DNA of 64,000 nt from Mycobacterium conspicuum (GTDB lineage Bacteria > Actinomycetota > Actinomycetes > Mycobacteriales > Mycobacteriaceae), in assembly GCF_010730195.1 (NCBI RefSeq), contig NZ_AP022613.1, forward strand, positions 5,394,001 to 5,458,000. The letters run 5' to 3'. Of the stretch, positions 25,371-34,049 are shown one piece after another (within the stretch, counting starts at the first letter, position 1; every line of letters starts with the position of its first letter). The translations under genes and the position numbers were made by a program. The notes under the pieces were generated by a model that did not search any database, had not been told where the DNA came from, and worked only from the letters and a program-made list of their open reading frames with translations.

Positions 25371-26045
25371 GTGGACGAGATCCTGGCAAGGGCAGGAATC
25401 TTCCAAGGGGTAGAACCGACTGCGGTCGCCGCACTGACCAAACAGCTGCAACCGGTCGACTTCCCCCGCGGACACATGGTTTTCGCAGAGGGGGAGCCGG
25501 GCGATCGGCTGTACATCATCGTCGCGGGGAAGGTCAAGATCGGGCGCCGCTCGCCGGACGGGCGAGAGAACCTGCTGACCATCATGGGCCCGTCGGACAT
25601 GTTCGGCGAGTTGTCGATCTTCGACCCGGGGCCGCGGACGTCCAGCGCGACCACCATCACCGAGGTGCGGGCGGTGTCGATGGACCGCGACGCGCTGCGC
25701 GCGTGGATCGCCGACCGTCCCGAAATCGCCGAGCAGCTGTTGCGGGTCCTTGCCCGACGACTGCGGCGGACCAACAACAACCTGGCCGACCTCATCTTCA
25801 CCGACGTGCCCGGTCGGGTGGCCAAACAGCTGCTGCAGCTCGCCCAGCGGTTCGGCACGCAGGAAGGTGGCGCGATGCGCGTCACCCACGACCTGACCCA
25901 AGAGGAGATCGCGCAGCTGGTGGGCGCTTCCCGCGAGACGGTGAACAAGGCGCTGGCCGATTTCGCCCACCGCGGCTGGATCCGGCTGGAGGGCAAGAGC
26001 GTGCTGATCTCGGACTCCGAACGGCTGGCCCGCCGAGCGCGGTAG
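25371..26045 (+). CDS. crp: cAMP receptor protein, global regulator
   Basis: 224 residues from a GTG (MDEILARAGIFQG) preceded by a purine-rich SD (GAAGAGG) in a leader of about 60 nt. An N-terminal cyclic-nucleotide-binding domain has the phosphate cassette FGELSIFDPGPRTSSAT. A long dimer helix (RVLARRLRRTNNNLADLIF) leads to a winged helix-turn-helix (LTQEEIAQLVGASRETVNKALADF). It matches Mtb Rv3676 in length. It regulates genes for persistence, respiration and cAMP-linked metabolism. Confidence 0.96.
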   Translation: MDEILARAGIFQGVEPTAVAALTKQLQPVDFPRGHMVFAEGEPGDRLYIIVAGKVKIGRRSPDGRENLLTIMGPSDMFGELSIFDPGPRTSSATTITEVRAVSMDRDALRAWIADRPEIAEQLLRVLARRLRRTNNNLADLIFTDVPGRVAKQLLQLAQRFGTQEGGAMRVTHDLTQEEIAQLVGASRETVNKALADFAHRGWIRLEGKSVLISDSERLARRAR

Positions 26046-26118
26046 GCCGGTCCCCGCGAGCCCAACCTGGCTGCGGTCTTCGGCATTGATTTTCGCGGTG
26101 TGGTTCGGCTCGCGGCAA

Positions 26119-26916
26119 CTAGCCGCGCAGGTGATTCAGCTGCACCTGCACGGACCATTCGGCCGCGTCCCAGAGCTTCTCGTCGACGTCGGTGTAGACG
26201 TGCTCGACGATCTGGCGCGCGCTGGCTTCCTCGCCGAGTTCTCGCAGCGCGGAACGCACCTGCTCCAAACGCTCGTGCCGGTGCGCCAGGTATCCCGATG
26301 CCACGGCCTGAAGGTCGGGCAGCTCCGGGCCGTGCCCGGGCAGCACAGTGCGCCCGCCCAGACCCCGCAGCCGGTGCAAAGATTCGATGTAGTCGGTCAG
26401 GCTGCCGTCTTCCTTATCCATGACGGTGGTGCCGCGCCCCAGCACCGTGTCGGCCGTCAGGACAGCGTCGTCGAGCACGAACGACAGCGAATCGGCGGTG
26501 TGGCCGGGCGTCGCCAGCACGGTGATCTTCAGGCCGGCCGCATCGATCACCTCGCCGTCGACTAGGTGGCCGCCGAGACCGCGCAAGAAGCCGCTGCCCG
26601 CCGATCGGACCGTCGCGCCGGTCGCGTCGACCAGCTTGTCGATGGCGTCGGTGTGGTCGGGGTGGCGGTGGCTGATCAGCACCAGCGTGATGCGCCCCAG
26701 CGCGGCAAGCCGCGCGATGTGCTCGTCGTCGTCCGGCCCGGGATCGACGATGACCAACTCGTCGCTGCCCGGGCCGCACAGCACCCAGGTGTTGGTGCCC
26801 TCGAGGGTCAGCAAGCCGGGATTGTCGGCCAACAGCACCGAGACGGTGTCCGTCACCGGCCGCAGCCGGCCGTATGCCGGATGCGACAGCTGCTCAGCGG
26901 ACTCGGCTGACGTCAA
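26119..26916 (-). CDS. Metallo-beta-lactamase-fold hydrolase (Rv3677c)
   Basis: 265 residues from a TTG at 26916 overlapping the stop of the RidA-like gene (TTGA). Metal-binding motif SHRHPDHTDA, with further ligands in ATPGHTADSL, DTVLGRGT and LPGHGPEL. It resembles LACTB2/glyoxalase II-like hydrolases, with an additional C-terminal helical domain (RHERLEQVRSALRELG). Upstream open frame to 27165 is only a shadow of the neighbouring gene. The natural substrate is unknown. Confidence 0.85.
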   Translation of the reverse strand: MTSAESAEQLSHPAYGRLRPVTDTVSVLLADNPGLLTLEGTNTWVLCGPGSDELVIVDPGPDDDEHIARLAALGRITLVLISHRHPDHTDAIDKLVDATGATVRSAGSGFLRGLGGHLVDGEVIDAAGLKITVLATPGHTADSLSFVLDDAVLTADTVLGRGTTVMDKEDGSLTDYIESLHRLRGLGGRTVLPGHGPELPDLQAVASGYLAHRHERLEQVRSALRELGEEASARQIVEHVYTDVDEKLWDAAEWSVQVQLNHLRG

Positions 26917-27377
26917 CCGACCTCCACGATCAACTCGACTTCCACGGGCGCGTCCAGCGGCAACTCGGCCACCCCGACGGCCGAGCGGGCGTGCGCGCCG
27001 TTGTCGCCGAACACCTCGGCGAGCAGGTCGGATGCCCCGTTGATGACGGCGGGCTGGCCGTTGAAGCCCGGCGCGGAGGCGACGAACCCGACGACCTTGA
27101 CCACCCGGGTCACCGTGTCGATGTCCACCACCGAGCCCACCGCCGCGAGCGCGTTGAGCGCGCACATGCGCGCCAAGGCCTTGCCCTCCTCCGGGCTGAC
27201 CCCACCGCCGACCTTGCCGGTCGCGGCCAGTTTGCCGCCCTCCATCGGCAGCTGCCCGGAGGTGTAGACCAGGTTGCCCGTGCGCACCGCCGGCACGTAG
27301 GACGCCAGCGGCGCTACCACTTGCGGCAGCACCACACCCAGTTGCTCGAGCCGGGCCCGGGCGGGGCCAGTGGTCAC
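26913..27377 (-). CDS. RidA/YjgF-family protein (Rv3678c)
   Basis: 154 residues from a GTG that overlaps the previous stop (GTGA). RidA motifs: GNLVYTSGQLPMEGG near residue 35, ALARMCALNALAAVGSVVD, and SAVGVAELPLDAPVEVELIVEV at the C-terminus (two adjoining blocks). The RidA family hydrolyses reactive enamine/imine intermediates from PLP enzymes; the C-terminal Arg found in the catalytic RidA subgroup is not obvious here, so it may belong to another subgroup. Confidence 0.85.
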   Translation of the reverse strand: MTTGPARARLEQLGVVLPQVVAPLASYVPAVRTGNLVYTSGQLPMEGGKLAATGKVGGGVSPEEGKALARMCALNALAAVGSVVDIDTVTRVVKVVGFVASAPGFNGQPAVINGASDLLAEVFGDNGAHARSAVGVAELPLDAPVEVELIVEVG

Positions 27378-27535
27378 TTCGGCCGTTTCAGGTAGGCGAC
27401 GTGCTGCTCACCCGTCGGCCCGGGCAGCACCGCCACCAGCTCCCAGCCGTCGGCGCCCCACTGGTCGAGGATCTGCTTCGTGGCGTGCGTGAGCAGCGGA
27501 ACGGTGGCGTACTCCCATGCGGTGGGTTGGCTCAT
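27374..27535 (-). CDS. 53-residue DUF4177-type protein
   Basis: A short gene read directly from the sequence: ATG at 27535, stop at 27374. It encodes MSQPTAWEYATVPLLTHATK, then a QILDQWGADGWELVAV block and a GEQHVAYLKRPK tail. The WEY start and DGWELV core are typical of DUF4177, a small fold seen next to diverse operons. GTGA overlap with the RidA-like gene makes the trio DUF4177-RidA-MBL a coupled operon. It is equivalent to Mtb Rv3678A. Function unknown. Confidence 0.85.
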   Translation of the reverse strand: MSQPTAWEYATVPLLTHATKQILDQWGADGWELVAVLPGPTGEQHVAYLKRPK

Positions 27536-27576
27536 GACGGCAGCTTATCGGTCGGAAGGGGGCGGGCTAGCATGCG

Positions 27577-28599
27577 ATGGTGGCAAAGACACCTAGCGCC
27601 GGCAGTTCGGTCGGCTGGCCGGCGCGCTTGTCGAAGGCGCGCTTGCATTTCGTGACCGGCAAAGGCGGCACCGGCAAGTCGACCATCGCGGCGGCGCTGG
27701 CTCTGACCCTGGCGGCGGGGGGCCGCAAAGTACTCCTCGTCGAAGTTGAAGGGCGCCAAGGGATTGCGCAACTTTTCGACGTCCCGCCGCTGCCGTATGA
27801 AGAGGTCAAGATCGCGACCGCCGAGCGGGGCGGCCAGGTTAACGCGTTGGCGATCGACATCGAGGCCGCGTTTCTGGAATACCTCGAGATGTTCTACAAC
27901 CTCGGCATGGCGGGCCGGGCGATGCGCCGCATCGGCGCGGTCGAGTTCGCGACGACGATCGCGCCCGGCCTGCGCGACGTGCTGCTCACCGGCAAGATCA
28001 AGGAAGCCGTGGTGCGGCTGGACAAGAACAAGCTTCCGGTTTACGACGCGGTCGTCGTGGACTCCCCGCCGACGGGCCGGATCGCCCGCTTCCTGGACAC
28101 CACCAAGGCGGTGTCCGACCTGGCCAAGGGCGGGCCGGTGCACTCGCAGGCCGACGGCGTGGTGAAGCTGCTGCATTCGGACCTGACCGTCATTCACCTG
28201 GTGACTCTGCTGGAAGCGCTGCCGGTACAGGAGACGCTGGAGGCCATCGAGGAACTTTCCGAGCTGGACCTGCCCATCGGCAGCGTGATCGTAAACCGCA
28301 ACATCCCCTCGCACTTGGAGCCCGGCGACCTGGCCAAGGCCGCCGAAGGTCATGTCGACACCGACGCGCTGCGGGCCGGCCTGAAGCTGGCCGGTATCAC
28401 GCTCGACGACACCGACTTCGCCGGCCTGCTAACCGAGACCATCCAGCACGCCACCCGCATCAGCGCCCGCGCCGAGACCGCACAAGAACTCGACGCCCTC
28501 AAGGTGCCGCGGCTGGAGTTGCCGGCCATCTCCGACGGCGTCGACCTCGGCAGCCTGTACGAACTTTCGGAATCTCTTGCACATCAAGGAGTTCGATGA
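27577..28599 (+). CDS. bagA: BagA, Get3/ArsA-like ATPase subunit
   Basis: 340 residues. Deviant Walker A GKGGTGKST (28-36) with the signature lysine, switch I region VEVEGRQGIAQLF, switch II DSPPTGRIARFL and an A-loop-like VIVNRNIPS. It corresponds to Mtb Rv3679, which with Rv3680 forms the BagAB complex, a bacterial relative of the eukaryotic tail-anchored protein factor Get3, linked to glycerol and glycerophospholipid metabolism. Its stop overlaps the bagB start, so the two are made in equal amounts. Confidence 0.93.
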   Translation: MVAKTPSAGSSVGWPARLSKARLHFVTGKGGTGKSTIAAALALTLAAGGRKVLLVEVEGRQGIAQLFDVPPLPYEEVKIATAERGGQVNALAIDIEAAFLEYLEMFYNLGMAGRAMRRIGAVEFATTIAPGLRDVLLTGKIKEAVVRLDKNKLPVYDAVVVDSPPTGRIARFLDTTKAVSDLAKGGPVHSQADGVVKLLHSDLTVIHLVTLLEALPVQETLEAIEELSELDLPIGSVIVNRNIPSHLEPGDLAKAAEGHVDTDALRAGLKLAGITLDDTDFAGLLTETIQHATRISARAETAQELDALKVPRLELPAISDGVDLGSLYELSESLAHQGVR

Positions 28600-29756
28600 G
28601 CGTGAAGCCGGAAACGCTTGACATGGCGGCGATCTTGGCCGACACATCGAACCGGGTGGTGGTGTGCTGCGGCGCCGGCGGCGTCGGCAAGACCACGACG
28701 GCGGCGGCGATGGCATTGCGCGCGGCCGAATATGGCCGCACCGTCTGCGTTTTGACGATCGACCCGGCCAGGCGACTCGCGCAGGCGCTGGGGGTCAACG
28801 ACCTCAGCAACACCCCGCAGCGCGTCCCGTTGGCGCCCGAAGTGTCCGGCGAGTTGTACGCGATGATGCTCGACATGCGCCGCACCTTCGACGAAATGGT
28901 GATCCAGTACTCCGGCCCAGAGCGCGCGCAATCGCTGTTGAACAACCAGTTCTATCAGACCGTTGCCACGTCCCTCGCCGGCACGCAGGAGTACATGGCG
29001 ATGGAGAAACTCGGCCAACTGTTGGGTCAGGACCGCTGGGACCTGATCGTGGTAGACACTCCACCCTCGCGCAACGCGCTGGACTTCCTGGACGCGCCAA
29101 AACGCTTGGGCAGCTTCATGGATAGCCGACTGTGGCGGCTGCTGCTCGCACCGGGCCGCGGCATCGGGCGGTTGGTCACCGGCGCGATGGGCTTGGCCAT
29201 GAAGGCGCTCTCCACCATCATGGGTTCGCAATTACTCAGCGACATAGGGTCTTTCGTGCAATCGCTGGAAGCCACATTCGGCGGCTGGCGAGAGAAGGCG
29301 GACCGCACCTATTCGCTGCTGAAGCGGCGCGGCACGCAGTTCGTGGTGGTGTCGGCGGCCGAACCCGACGCGCTGCGCGAGGCGTCGTTCTTCGTCGATC
29401 GGCTGTCACAGGAGGGTATGCCGCTGGCGGGACTGGTCTTGAATCGCACGCATCCGATGCTGTGTTCATTGCCGGTCGAACGGGCGATCGACGGCACCGA
29501 GACGCTGGCGACCGCCGAGGGAGACGCCGCGGCCGCCGCGCTGGCCGCGGCCGTGCTGCAAATCCACGCCGACCGCGGACTGACCGCCAAACGGGAGGTT
29601 CGACTGCTGTCCCGCTTCACCGGGGCCAACCCGCACGTGCCGGTCATCGGGGTGCCGTCGCTGCCGTTCGATGTCAGCGACCTCGAGGCGCTCCGCGCGC
29701 TCGCCGATCAGATCACGGCGGCCGGCGACGATGCGAGTCGCGCTGGGGCCAGCTAG
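28596..29756 (+). CDS. bagB: BagB, Get3/ArsA-like ATPase subunit
   Basis: 386 residues, start overlapping bagA by 4 bp. The P-loop is GAGGVGKTT (26-34): the P-loop Lys is kept but the upstream signature Lys of ArsA/Get3 proteins is Ala. Switch motifs: LTIDPARRLAQALG (the IDPA type of Get3) and VVDTPPSRNALDFL. A hydrophobic region near residues 170-210 (LLLAPGRGIGRLVTGAMGLAMK) could form the client groove. It pairs with BagA; the asymmetry in signature lysines suggests unequal ATPase roles. Confidence 0.93.
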   Translation: MSVKPETLDMAAILADTSNRVVVCCGAGGVGKTTTAAAMALRAAEYGRTVCVLTIDPARRLAQALGVNDLSNTPQRVPLAPEVSGELYAMMLDMRRTFDEMVIQYSGPERAQSLLNNQFYQTVATSLAGTQEYMAMEKLGQLLGQDRWDLIVVDTPPSRNALDFLDAPKRLGSFMDSRLWRLLLAPGRGIGRLVTGAMGLAMKALSTIMGSQLLSDIGSFVQSLEATFGGWREKADRTYSLLKRRGTQFVVVSAAEPDALREASFFVDRLSQEGMPLAGLVLNRTHPMLCSLPVERAIDGTETLATAEGDAAAAALAAAVLQIHADRGLTAKREVRLLSRFTGANPHVPVIGVPSLPFDVSDLEALRALADQITAAGDDASRAGAS

Positions 29757-29880
29757 AGAACGAGCGAAAAGGGGTCCATACGGGCCCAAACCGCGCTACG
29801 CTCAAAGCAATTCAACACGCGTCTGACCCGACGCGGATTTCCGAGTGCCGTAACAGGACAGTAATGACGAAGCGCAGTAC
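29757..29880. other. Short gap between convergent bagB and whiB4
   Basis: About 120 bp, visibly less GC-rich than the flanking genes, with no gene seen. No strong hairpin that would make a clear terminator was found. Confidence 0.35.
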
Positions 29881-30231
29881 TTAGCCGACGCTGCGGTGCT
29901 TGCGCTTGTCGAAGAAGTCGGCCCACGACACCACCTCGGGGTGCTGCTTGAGCAGGGCCCGGCGCTGGCGCTCGGTCATCCCGCCCCAGACGCCGAATTC
30001 GACCTTGTTGTCCAGCGCGTCGGCGCCGCATTCCTGCATGACGGGGCAGTGCCGGCAGATCACCGCGGCTTTGCGTTGAGCGGCTCCGCGGACAAACAGT
30101 TCGTCGGGATCGGTTGCCCGGCACAATGCCTTGGACACCCAGGCGATCCGCTCCTCTGCGTCGACACTGCGCAGGGTGGTATGGCTAGTAACCAGGTTGG
30201 TTCGTCGCGCGGCCGGCCGCGTACCTGACAC
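29881..30231 (-). CDS. whiB4: WhiB4, iron-sulfur redox-sensing regulator
   Basis: 116 residues from a GTG (MSGTRPAARRTNL). Cys37, Cys59, Cys62 and Cys68 form the C-xn-C-x2-C-x5-C cluster site, followed by the WhiB turn GVWGGMTERQRRALLK and a basic C-terminal tail (KRKHRSVG). In Mtb, WhiB4 carries an O2-sensitive [4Fe-4S] cluster, binds GC-rich DNA and controls the antioxidant response. It is preceded by an SD (GGGAGGAAGG) and a leader hairpin. Confidence 0.95.
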   Translation of the reverse strand: MSGTRPAARRTNLVTSHTTLRSVDAEERIAWVSKALCRATDPDELFVRGAAQRKAAVICRHCPVMQECGADALDNKVEFGVWGGMTERQRRALLKQHPEVVSWADFFDKRKHRSVG

Positions 30232-30249
30232 GAGCTGTTTCCTTCCTCC

Positions 30250-30268
30250 CGGTCGCGTTTTGCGACCG
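30250..30268 (-). promoter_or_regulatory. Leader hairpin next to the whiB4 ribosome-binding site
   Basis: A 7-bp perfect inverted repeat (CGGTCGC/GCGACCG) with a 5-nt loop of A residues on the mRNA strand sits immediately upstream of the GGGAGGAAGG SD of whiB4. It could modulate translation or mRNA stability. Confidence 0.4.
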
Positions 30269-30584
30269 CCCTCCTCGAGTGCAGATCAGCTGCGGCCGTA
30301 TGTCGGGGGCCACACTATGCACTTCGGTGTTACCTGAATCTCACCGTGTGTCTAAGTTAGGTGGTCAGGTGGTAATTATGCAACAGTCTGATAAAGCTTT
30401 TTCTGGCACAAGCGTCCCGTCTCGGCGCATACGGTTCGGGCAACAGTAGCCCAGCCAGTCCGTTTTGGGCGGTTGACCAGTAATGCAGGCGAAAACCCTA
30501 TGAGGCGACCACTGGTCACCTGGTAGAGAGCTTTTTCGGGGTCGCGGGCGGCCAATGATTTCTGGGGACGTGCACGCGGGCGGT

Positions 30585-30590
30585 TAGGGT
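30585..30590 (+). promoter_or_regulatory. -10 hexamer TAGGGT of ponA2, leaderless
   Basis: TAGGGT is followed by 7 nt and the ATG of ponA2 at 30598, so the transcript should begin at the start codon. The divergent region of about 350 bp between whiB4 and ponA2 also contains AT-rich runs near 30340-30420 that could hold another promoter. Confidence 0.5.
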
Positions 30591-30597
30591 AGTACGC

Positions 30598-33027
30598 ATG
30601 GCAGAGCGCCCCCCGGCCGTCCTGACGGTCCTCAAGCTCGCTGGGTGCTGCCTGCTGGCCAGCGTTGTGGCCACCGCCCTGATGTTCCCCTTCGTGGGTG
30701 GCGTGGGGCTGATGTCCAACCGCGCCTCGGAGGTCGTCGCCAACGGCTCGGCTCAGCTCATGGAGGGGCAGGTGCCGGCCGTCTCGACGATGGTCGACGC
30801 GAAGGGCAACGTGATCGCGTGGCTGTACTCGCAGCGACGCTTCGAGGTGCCCACCGACAAGATCGCCAACACGATGAAGCTGGCGATCGTGTCCATCGAG
30901 GACAAGCGGTTCACCGAGCACAACGGCGTGGACTGGAAGGGCACCCTGACCGGTCTGGCCGGCTACGCGCGCGGCGACGTCGACACCCGCGGCGGCTCGA
31001 CGATCGAACAGCAGTACATCAAGAACTATCAGCTGCTGGTGACCGCGCAAACCGACGCCGAAAAGCGCGCGGCCGTCGAAACCACTCCGGCGCGCAAGCT
31101 GCGCGAGATCCGCATGGCCCTCACGCTGGACAAGACCTTCACCAAGCCGGAGATCCTGACCCGCTACCTGAACCTGGTCTCGTTTGGTAACGGCTCGTTC
31201 GGTGTGCAGGACGCCGCGCAGACCTACTTCGGCATCAACGCCTCCGACCTGAACTGGCAGCAGGCGGCGCTGCTGGCGGGCATGGTCCAGTCGACCAGCA
31301 CGCTCAACCCGTACGTCAACCCCGAGGGCGCGTTGGCCCGGCGGAACTTGGTGCTGGACACCATGATTGAGAATCTGCCGGAGCAGGCCGACGCGCTGCG
31401 CGCCGCCAGGGCGCAGCCGTTGGGTATATTGCCGCAGCCGAACGAACTGCCCCGGGGCTGCATCGCGGCCGGCGACCGCGCCTTCTTCTGCGACTACGTC
31501 CAGGAGTACTTGTCGCGTGCGGGCATCAGCAAGGAGCAGCTGGCCCGCGGCGGCTACCTGATCCGCACCACGCTCAACCCCGACGTGCAGATCCCGGTCA
31601 AGGCGGCCATCGACAAGTTCGCCAGCCCGACCCTGCCGGGCATTTCCAGCGTGATGAGCGTGATCGAACCGGGCAAGAACGCCCACCACGTGATGGCCAT
31701 GGCCAGCAACCGCAAGTACGGGCTGGACACCGACGCCGGCGAAACCATGCGACCGCAGCCGTTCTCCCTCGTCGGCGACGGCGCCGGGTCCATCTTCAAG
31801 ATCTTCACCACCGCCGCCGCGATGGACATGGGCATGGGCATCAACGCCACCCTCGAGGTGCCGGGCCGGTTCCAGGCCAAGGGCATGGGCAGCGGCGGGG
31901 CCAAGGGCTGCCCCAAGGACACCTGGTGCGTGGTCAACGCCGGAAACTACCGGGGCTCGATGAATGTCACCGACGCGCTGGCCACCTCACCCAACACCGC
32001 GTTCGCCAAGCTGATCCAGCAGGTCGGGGTGTCGCGCACCGTCGACATGGCGATCAAGCTCGGCCTGCGCTCCTACGCCAACCCCGGCACCGCCCGCGAC
32101 TACAACCCCGACAGCAACGAGAGCCTGGCCGATTTCGTCAAGCGGCAGAACATCGGCTCCTTCACCCTGGGCCCAATCGAGCTGAACGCGCTCGAGCTGT
32201 CGAACGTCGCGGCCACCCTGGCCTCCGGTGGCGTGTGGTGCCCGCCGAGCCCGATCGACAAGCTGATCGACCGTAACGGCAACGAAGTCGCGGTCACCAC
32301 CGAGACCTGCGACCAGGTGGTGCCCGAGGGGCTGGCGAACACCCTGGCCAACGCGATGAGTAAGGACGCGCTCGGCGGCGGCACCGCGGCCGGCTCGGCC
32401 AGCGCGGCCGGCTGGGATCTGCCGGTGTCGGGCAAGACCGGCACCACCGAGGCCCACCGTTCCTCCGGGTTCGTCGGCTTCACGAGCCACTACGCGGCGG
32501 CCAACTACATCTATGACGACTCGCCCAATCCCACCGACCTGTGTTCGTCGCCGCTGCGCCACTGCGGCGACGGCGACCTGTACGGCGGGAATGAGCCGGC
32601 CCGGACCTGGTTCACGGCGATGAAGCCGATCGCCACCAATTTCGGTCCGGTGCAGCTGCCGGCCACCGACCCTCGCTACGTCGACGGCTCCCCGGCGTCC
32701 CGTGTGCCCACCGTCGCCGGGCTGGAGGTGGACGCCGCGCGCACACGCCTGAAGGAAGCCGGCTTCCAGGTGGCCGACCAAACCAACTCGGTCAACAGCA
32801 CCGCCAAGCTCGGCGAAGTCGTCGGGACATCGCCCAGCGGCCAAACCATTCCGGGTTCGATCATCACGATTCAGGTCAGTAACGGCATCCCGCCGCCACC
32901 GCCGCCGCCGCCGGAAGGTCTGCCCGGGATACCCGTCCCGGTCGGATCGCAGGTGGTGGAGATTCCGGGCCTGCCGCCGATCACCATTCCGTTGCTGGCC
33001 CCTCCGCCGCCACCACCGCCGCCGTAG
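30598..33027 (+). CDS. ponA2: PonA2, class A penicillin-binding protein
   Basis: 809 residues. A transmembrane helix near 15-35 is followed by a glycosyltransferase domain with catalytic Glu101 in IEDKRFTEHNGVD and GGSTIEQQYIKN. The transpeptidase domain has Ser398 in SIFK and KTG at 613-615 (SGKTGTTEAH), with SPN in the ALATSPNTAF loop. One PASTA domain spans about 700-763, and a Pro-rich tail ends in eight prolines. It polymerises and crosslinks peptidoglycan outside the membrane; Mtb PonA2 supports survival in non-replicating and acid states. The PASTA domain may sense lipid II or muropeptides. Confidence 0.96.
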   Translation: MAERPPAVLTVLKLAGCCLLASVVATALMFPFVGGVGLMSNRASEVVANGSAQLMEGQVPAVSTMVDAKGNVIAWLYSQRRFEVPTDKIANTMKLAIVSIEDKRFTEHNGVDWKGTLTGLAGYARGDVDTRGGSTIEQQYIKNYQLLVTAQTDAEKRAAVETTPARKLREIRMALTLDKTFTKPEILTRYLNLVSFGNGSFGVQDAAQTYFGINASDLNWQQAALLAGMVQSTSTLNPYVNPEGALARRNLVLDTMIENLPEQADALRAARAQPLGILPQPNELPRGCIAAGDRAFFCDYVQEYLSRAGISKEQLARGGYLIRTTLNPDVQIPVKAAIDKFASPTLPGISSVMSVIEPGKNAHHVMAMASNRKYGLDTDAGETMRPQPFSLVGDGAGSIFKIFTTAAAMDMGMGINATLEVPGRFQAKGMGSGGAKGCPKDTWCVVNAGNYRGSMNVTDALATSPNTAFAKLIQQVGVSRTVDMAIKLGLRSYANPGTARDYNPDSNESLADFVKRQNIGSFTLGPIELNALELSNVAATLASGGVWCPPSPIDKLIDRNGNEVAVTTETCDQVVPEGLANTLANAMSKDALGGGTAAGSASAAGWDLPVSGKTGTTEAHRSSGFVGFTSHYAAANYIYDDSPNPTDLCSSPLRHCGDGDLYGGNEPARTWFTAMKPIATNFGPVQLPATDPRYVDGSPASRVPTVAGLEVDAARTRLKEAGFQVADQTNSVNSTAKLGEVVGTSPSGQTIPGSIITIQVSNGIPPPPPPPPEGLPGIPVPVGSQVVEIPGLPPITIPLLAPPPPPPPP

Positions 33028-33059
33028 CCAGAGACGCGGCGTCAGCGCCCGACGGGCAG

Positions 33060-33065
33060 TAGGCT
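33060..33065 (+). promoter_or_regulatory. -10 hexamer TAGGCT before the phosphoesterase gene, leaderless
   Basis: TAGGCT lies 6 nt before the ATG at 33072 in the 44-bp gap after ponA2, predicting a separate leaderless promoter for the phosphoesterase-cds1 pair. Confidence 0.45.
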
Positions 33066-33071
33066 GCCTGC

Positions 33072-34049
33072 ATGGCTGATGCACGCCCGACTGCCCCGCT
33101 GCCCGCCGCCTTGATTCGCACCGGCGCCGTAGCGCTCGGCTCGACCGTTGCCGGGCTCGGTTACGCCGCAGTGGTCGAGCGCAACGCGTTCGTGCTGCGC
33201 GAGCTGACCATGCCCGTCTTGACGCCGGGCTCCACGCCGCTGCGCGTGCTGCACATCAGCGACCTGCACATGACGCCGAATCAGCGCCGCAAGCAGGCCT
33301 GGCTGCGGGAGCTGTCCAGCTGGGAGCCCGACCTGGTGGTCAACACCGGCGACAACCTGGCGCACCCCAGGGCGGTGCCGGCCGTCGTCCAGGCGCTGGG
33401 CGACCTGTTGTCGCGACCGGGCGTGTTCGTCTTCGGCAGCAACGACTACTTCGGGCCGCGCCTGAAGAACCCGCTGAACTACCTGACGAATCCTGGTCAC
33501 CGAGTTCGCGGAGAGCCATTGCCCTGGCAGGACCTGCGGGCGGCGTTCACCGAGCGCGGCTGGCTCGACCTCACCCACACCCGCCGTGAGTTCGAAGTGG
33601 CCGGCCTGCACATCGCGGCGGCCGGCGTCGACGACCCGCACATCGATCGGGACCGCTACGACGCGATCGCGGGACCCGCCAGCCAGGTGGCGAACCTGCG
33701 GCTGGGGCTGACGCATTCGCCCGAACCGCGGGTGCTGGACCGCTTCGCCGCCGACGGCTACCAGCTGGTGATGGCGGGCCACACCCACGGCGGGCAGCTC
33801 TGCCTGCCGTTCTACGGGGCCCTGGTGACCAACTGCGGGCTGGACCGCACCCGGGCGAAGGGTCCGTCCCGCTGGGGCGCCGACATGCGGCTGCATGTGT
33901 CCGCCGGGATCGGCACCTCCCCGTTTGCGCCGGTGCGATTCTGCTGCCGGCCCGAGGCGACCCTGCTGACGTTGATCGCCACCCCGATGGGCGGGCGAGA
34001 CTCGAGCAGCAATCTGGGCCGTTTTCAGCCAGCAGCTTCGCTGCGTTGA
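33072..34049 (+). CDS. Membrane-anchored metallophosphoesterase (Rv3683)
   Basis: 325 residues. An N-terminal hydrophobic stretch (LIRTGAVALGSTVAGLGYAAVV) probably anchors it. Calcineurin-like motifs: HISDLHM, NTGDNLAH, FGSNDYFG (Ser-Asn-Asp in place of the usual Asn-His), THSPEPRV and MAGHTHGGQLCLP. This is the YkuE-type subgroup of two-metal phosphoesterases; the substrate is unknown, with lipid-linked phosphates a possibility. The stop overlaps the next start by 4 bp. Confidence 0.87.
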   Translation: MADARPTAPLPAALIRTGAVALGSTVAGLGYAAVVERNAFVLRELTMPVLTPGSTPLRVLHISDLHMTPNQRRKQAWLRELSSWEPDLVVNTGDNLAHPRAVPAVVQALGDLLSRPGVFVFGSNDYFGPRLKNPLNYLTNPGHRVRGEPLPWQDLRAAFTERGWLDLTHTRREFEVAGLHIAAAGVDDPHIDRDRYDAIAGPASQVANLRLGLTHSPEPRVLDRFAADGYQLVMAGHTHGGQLCLPFYGALVTNCGLDRTRAKGPSRWGADMRLHVSAGIGTSPFAPVRFCCRPEATLLTLIATPMGGRDSSSNLGRFQPAASLR

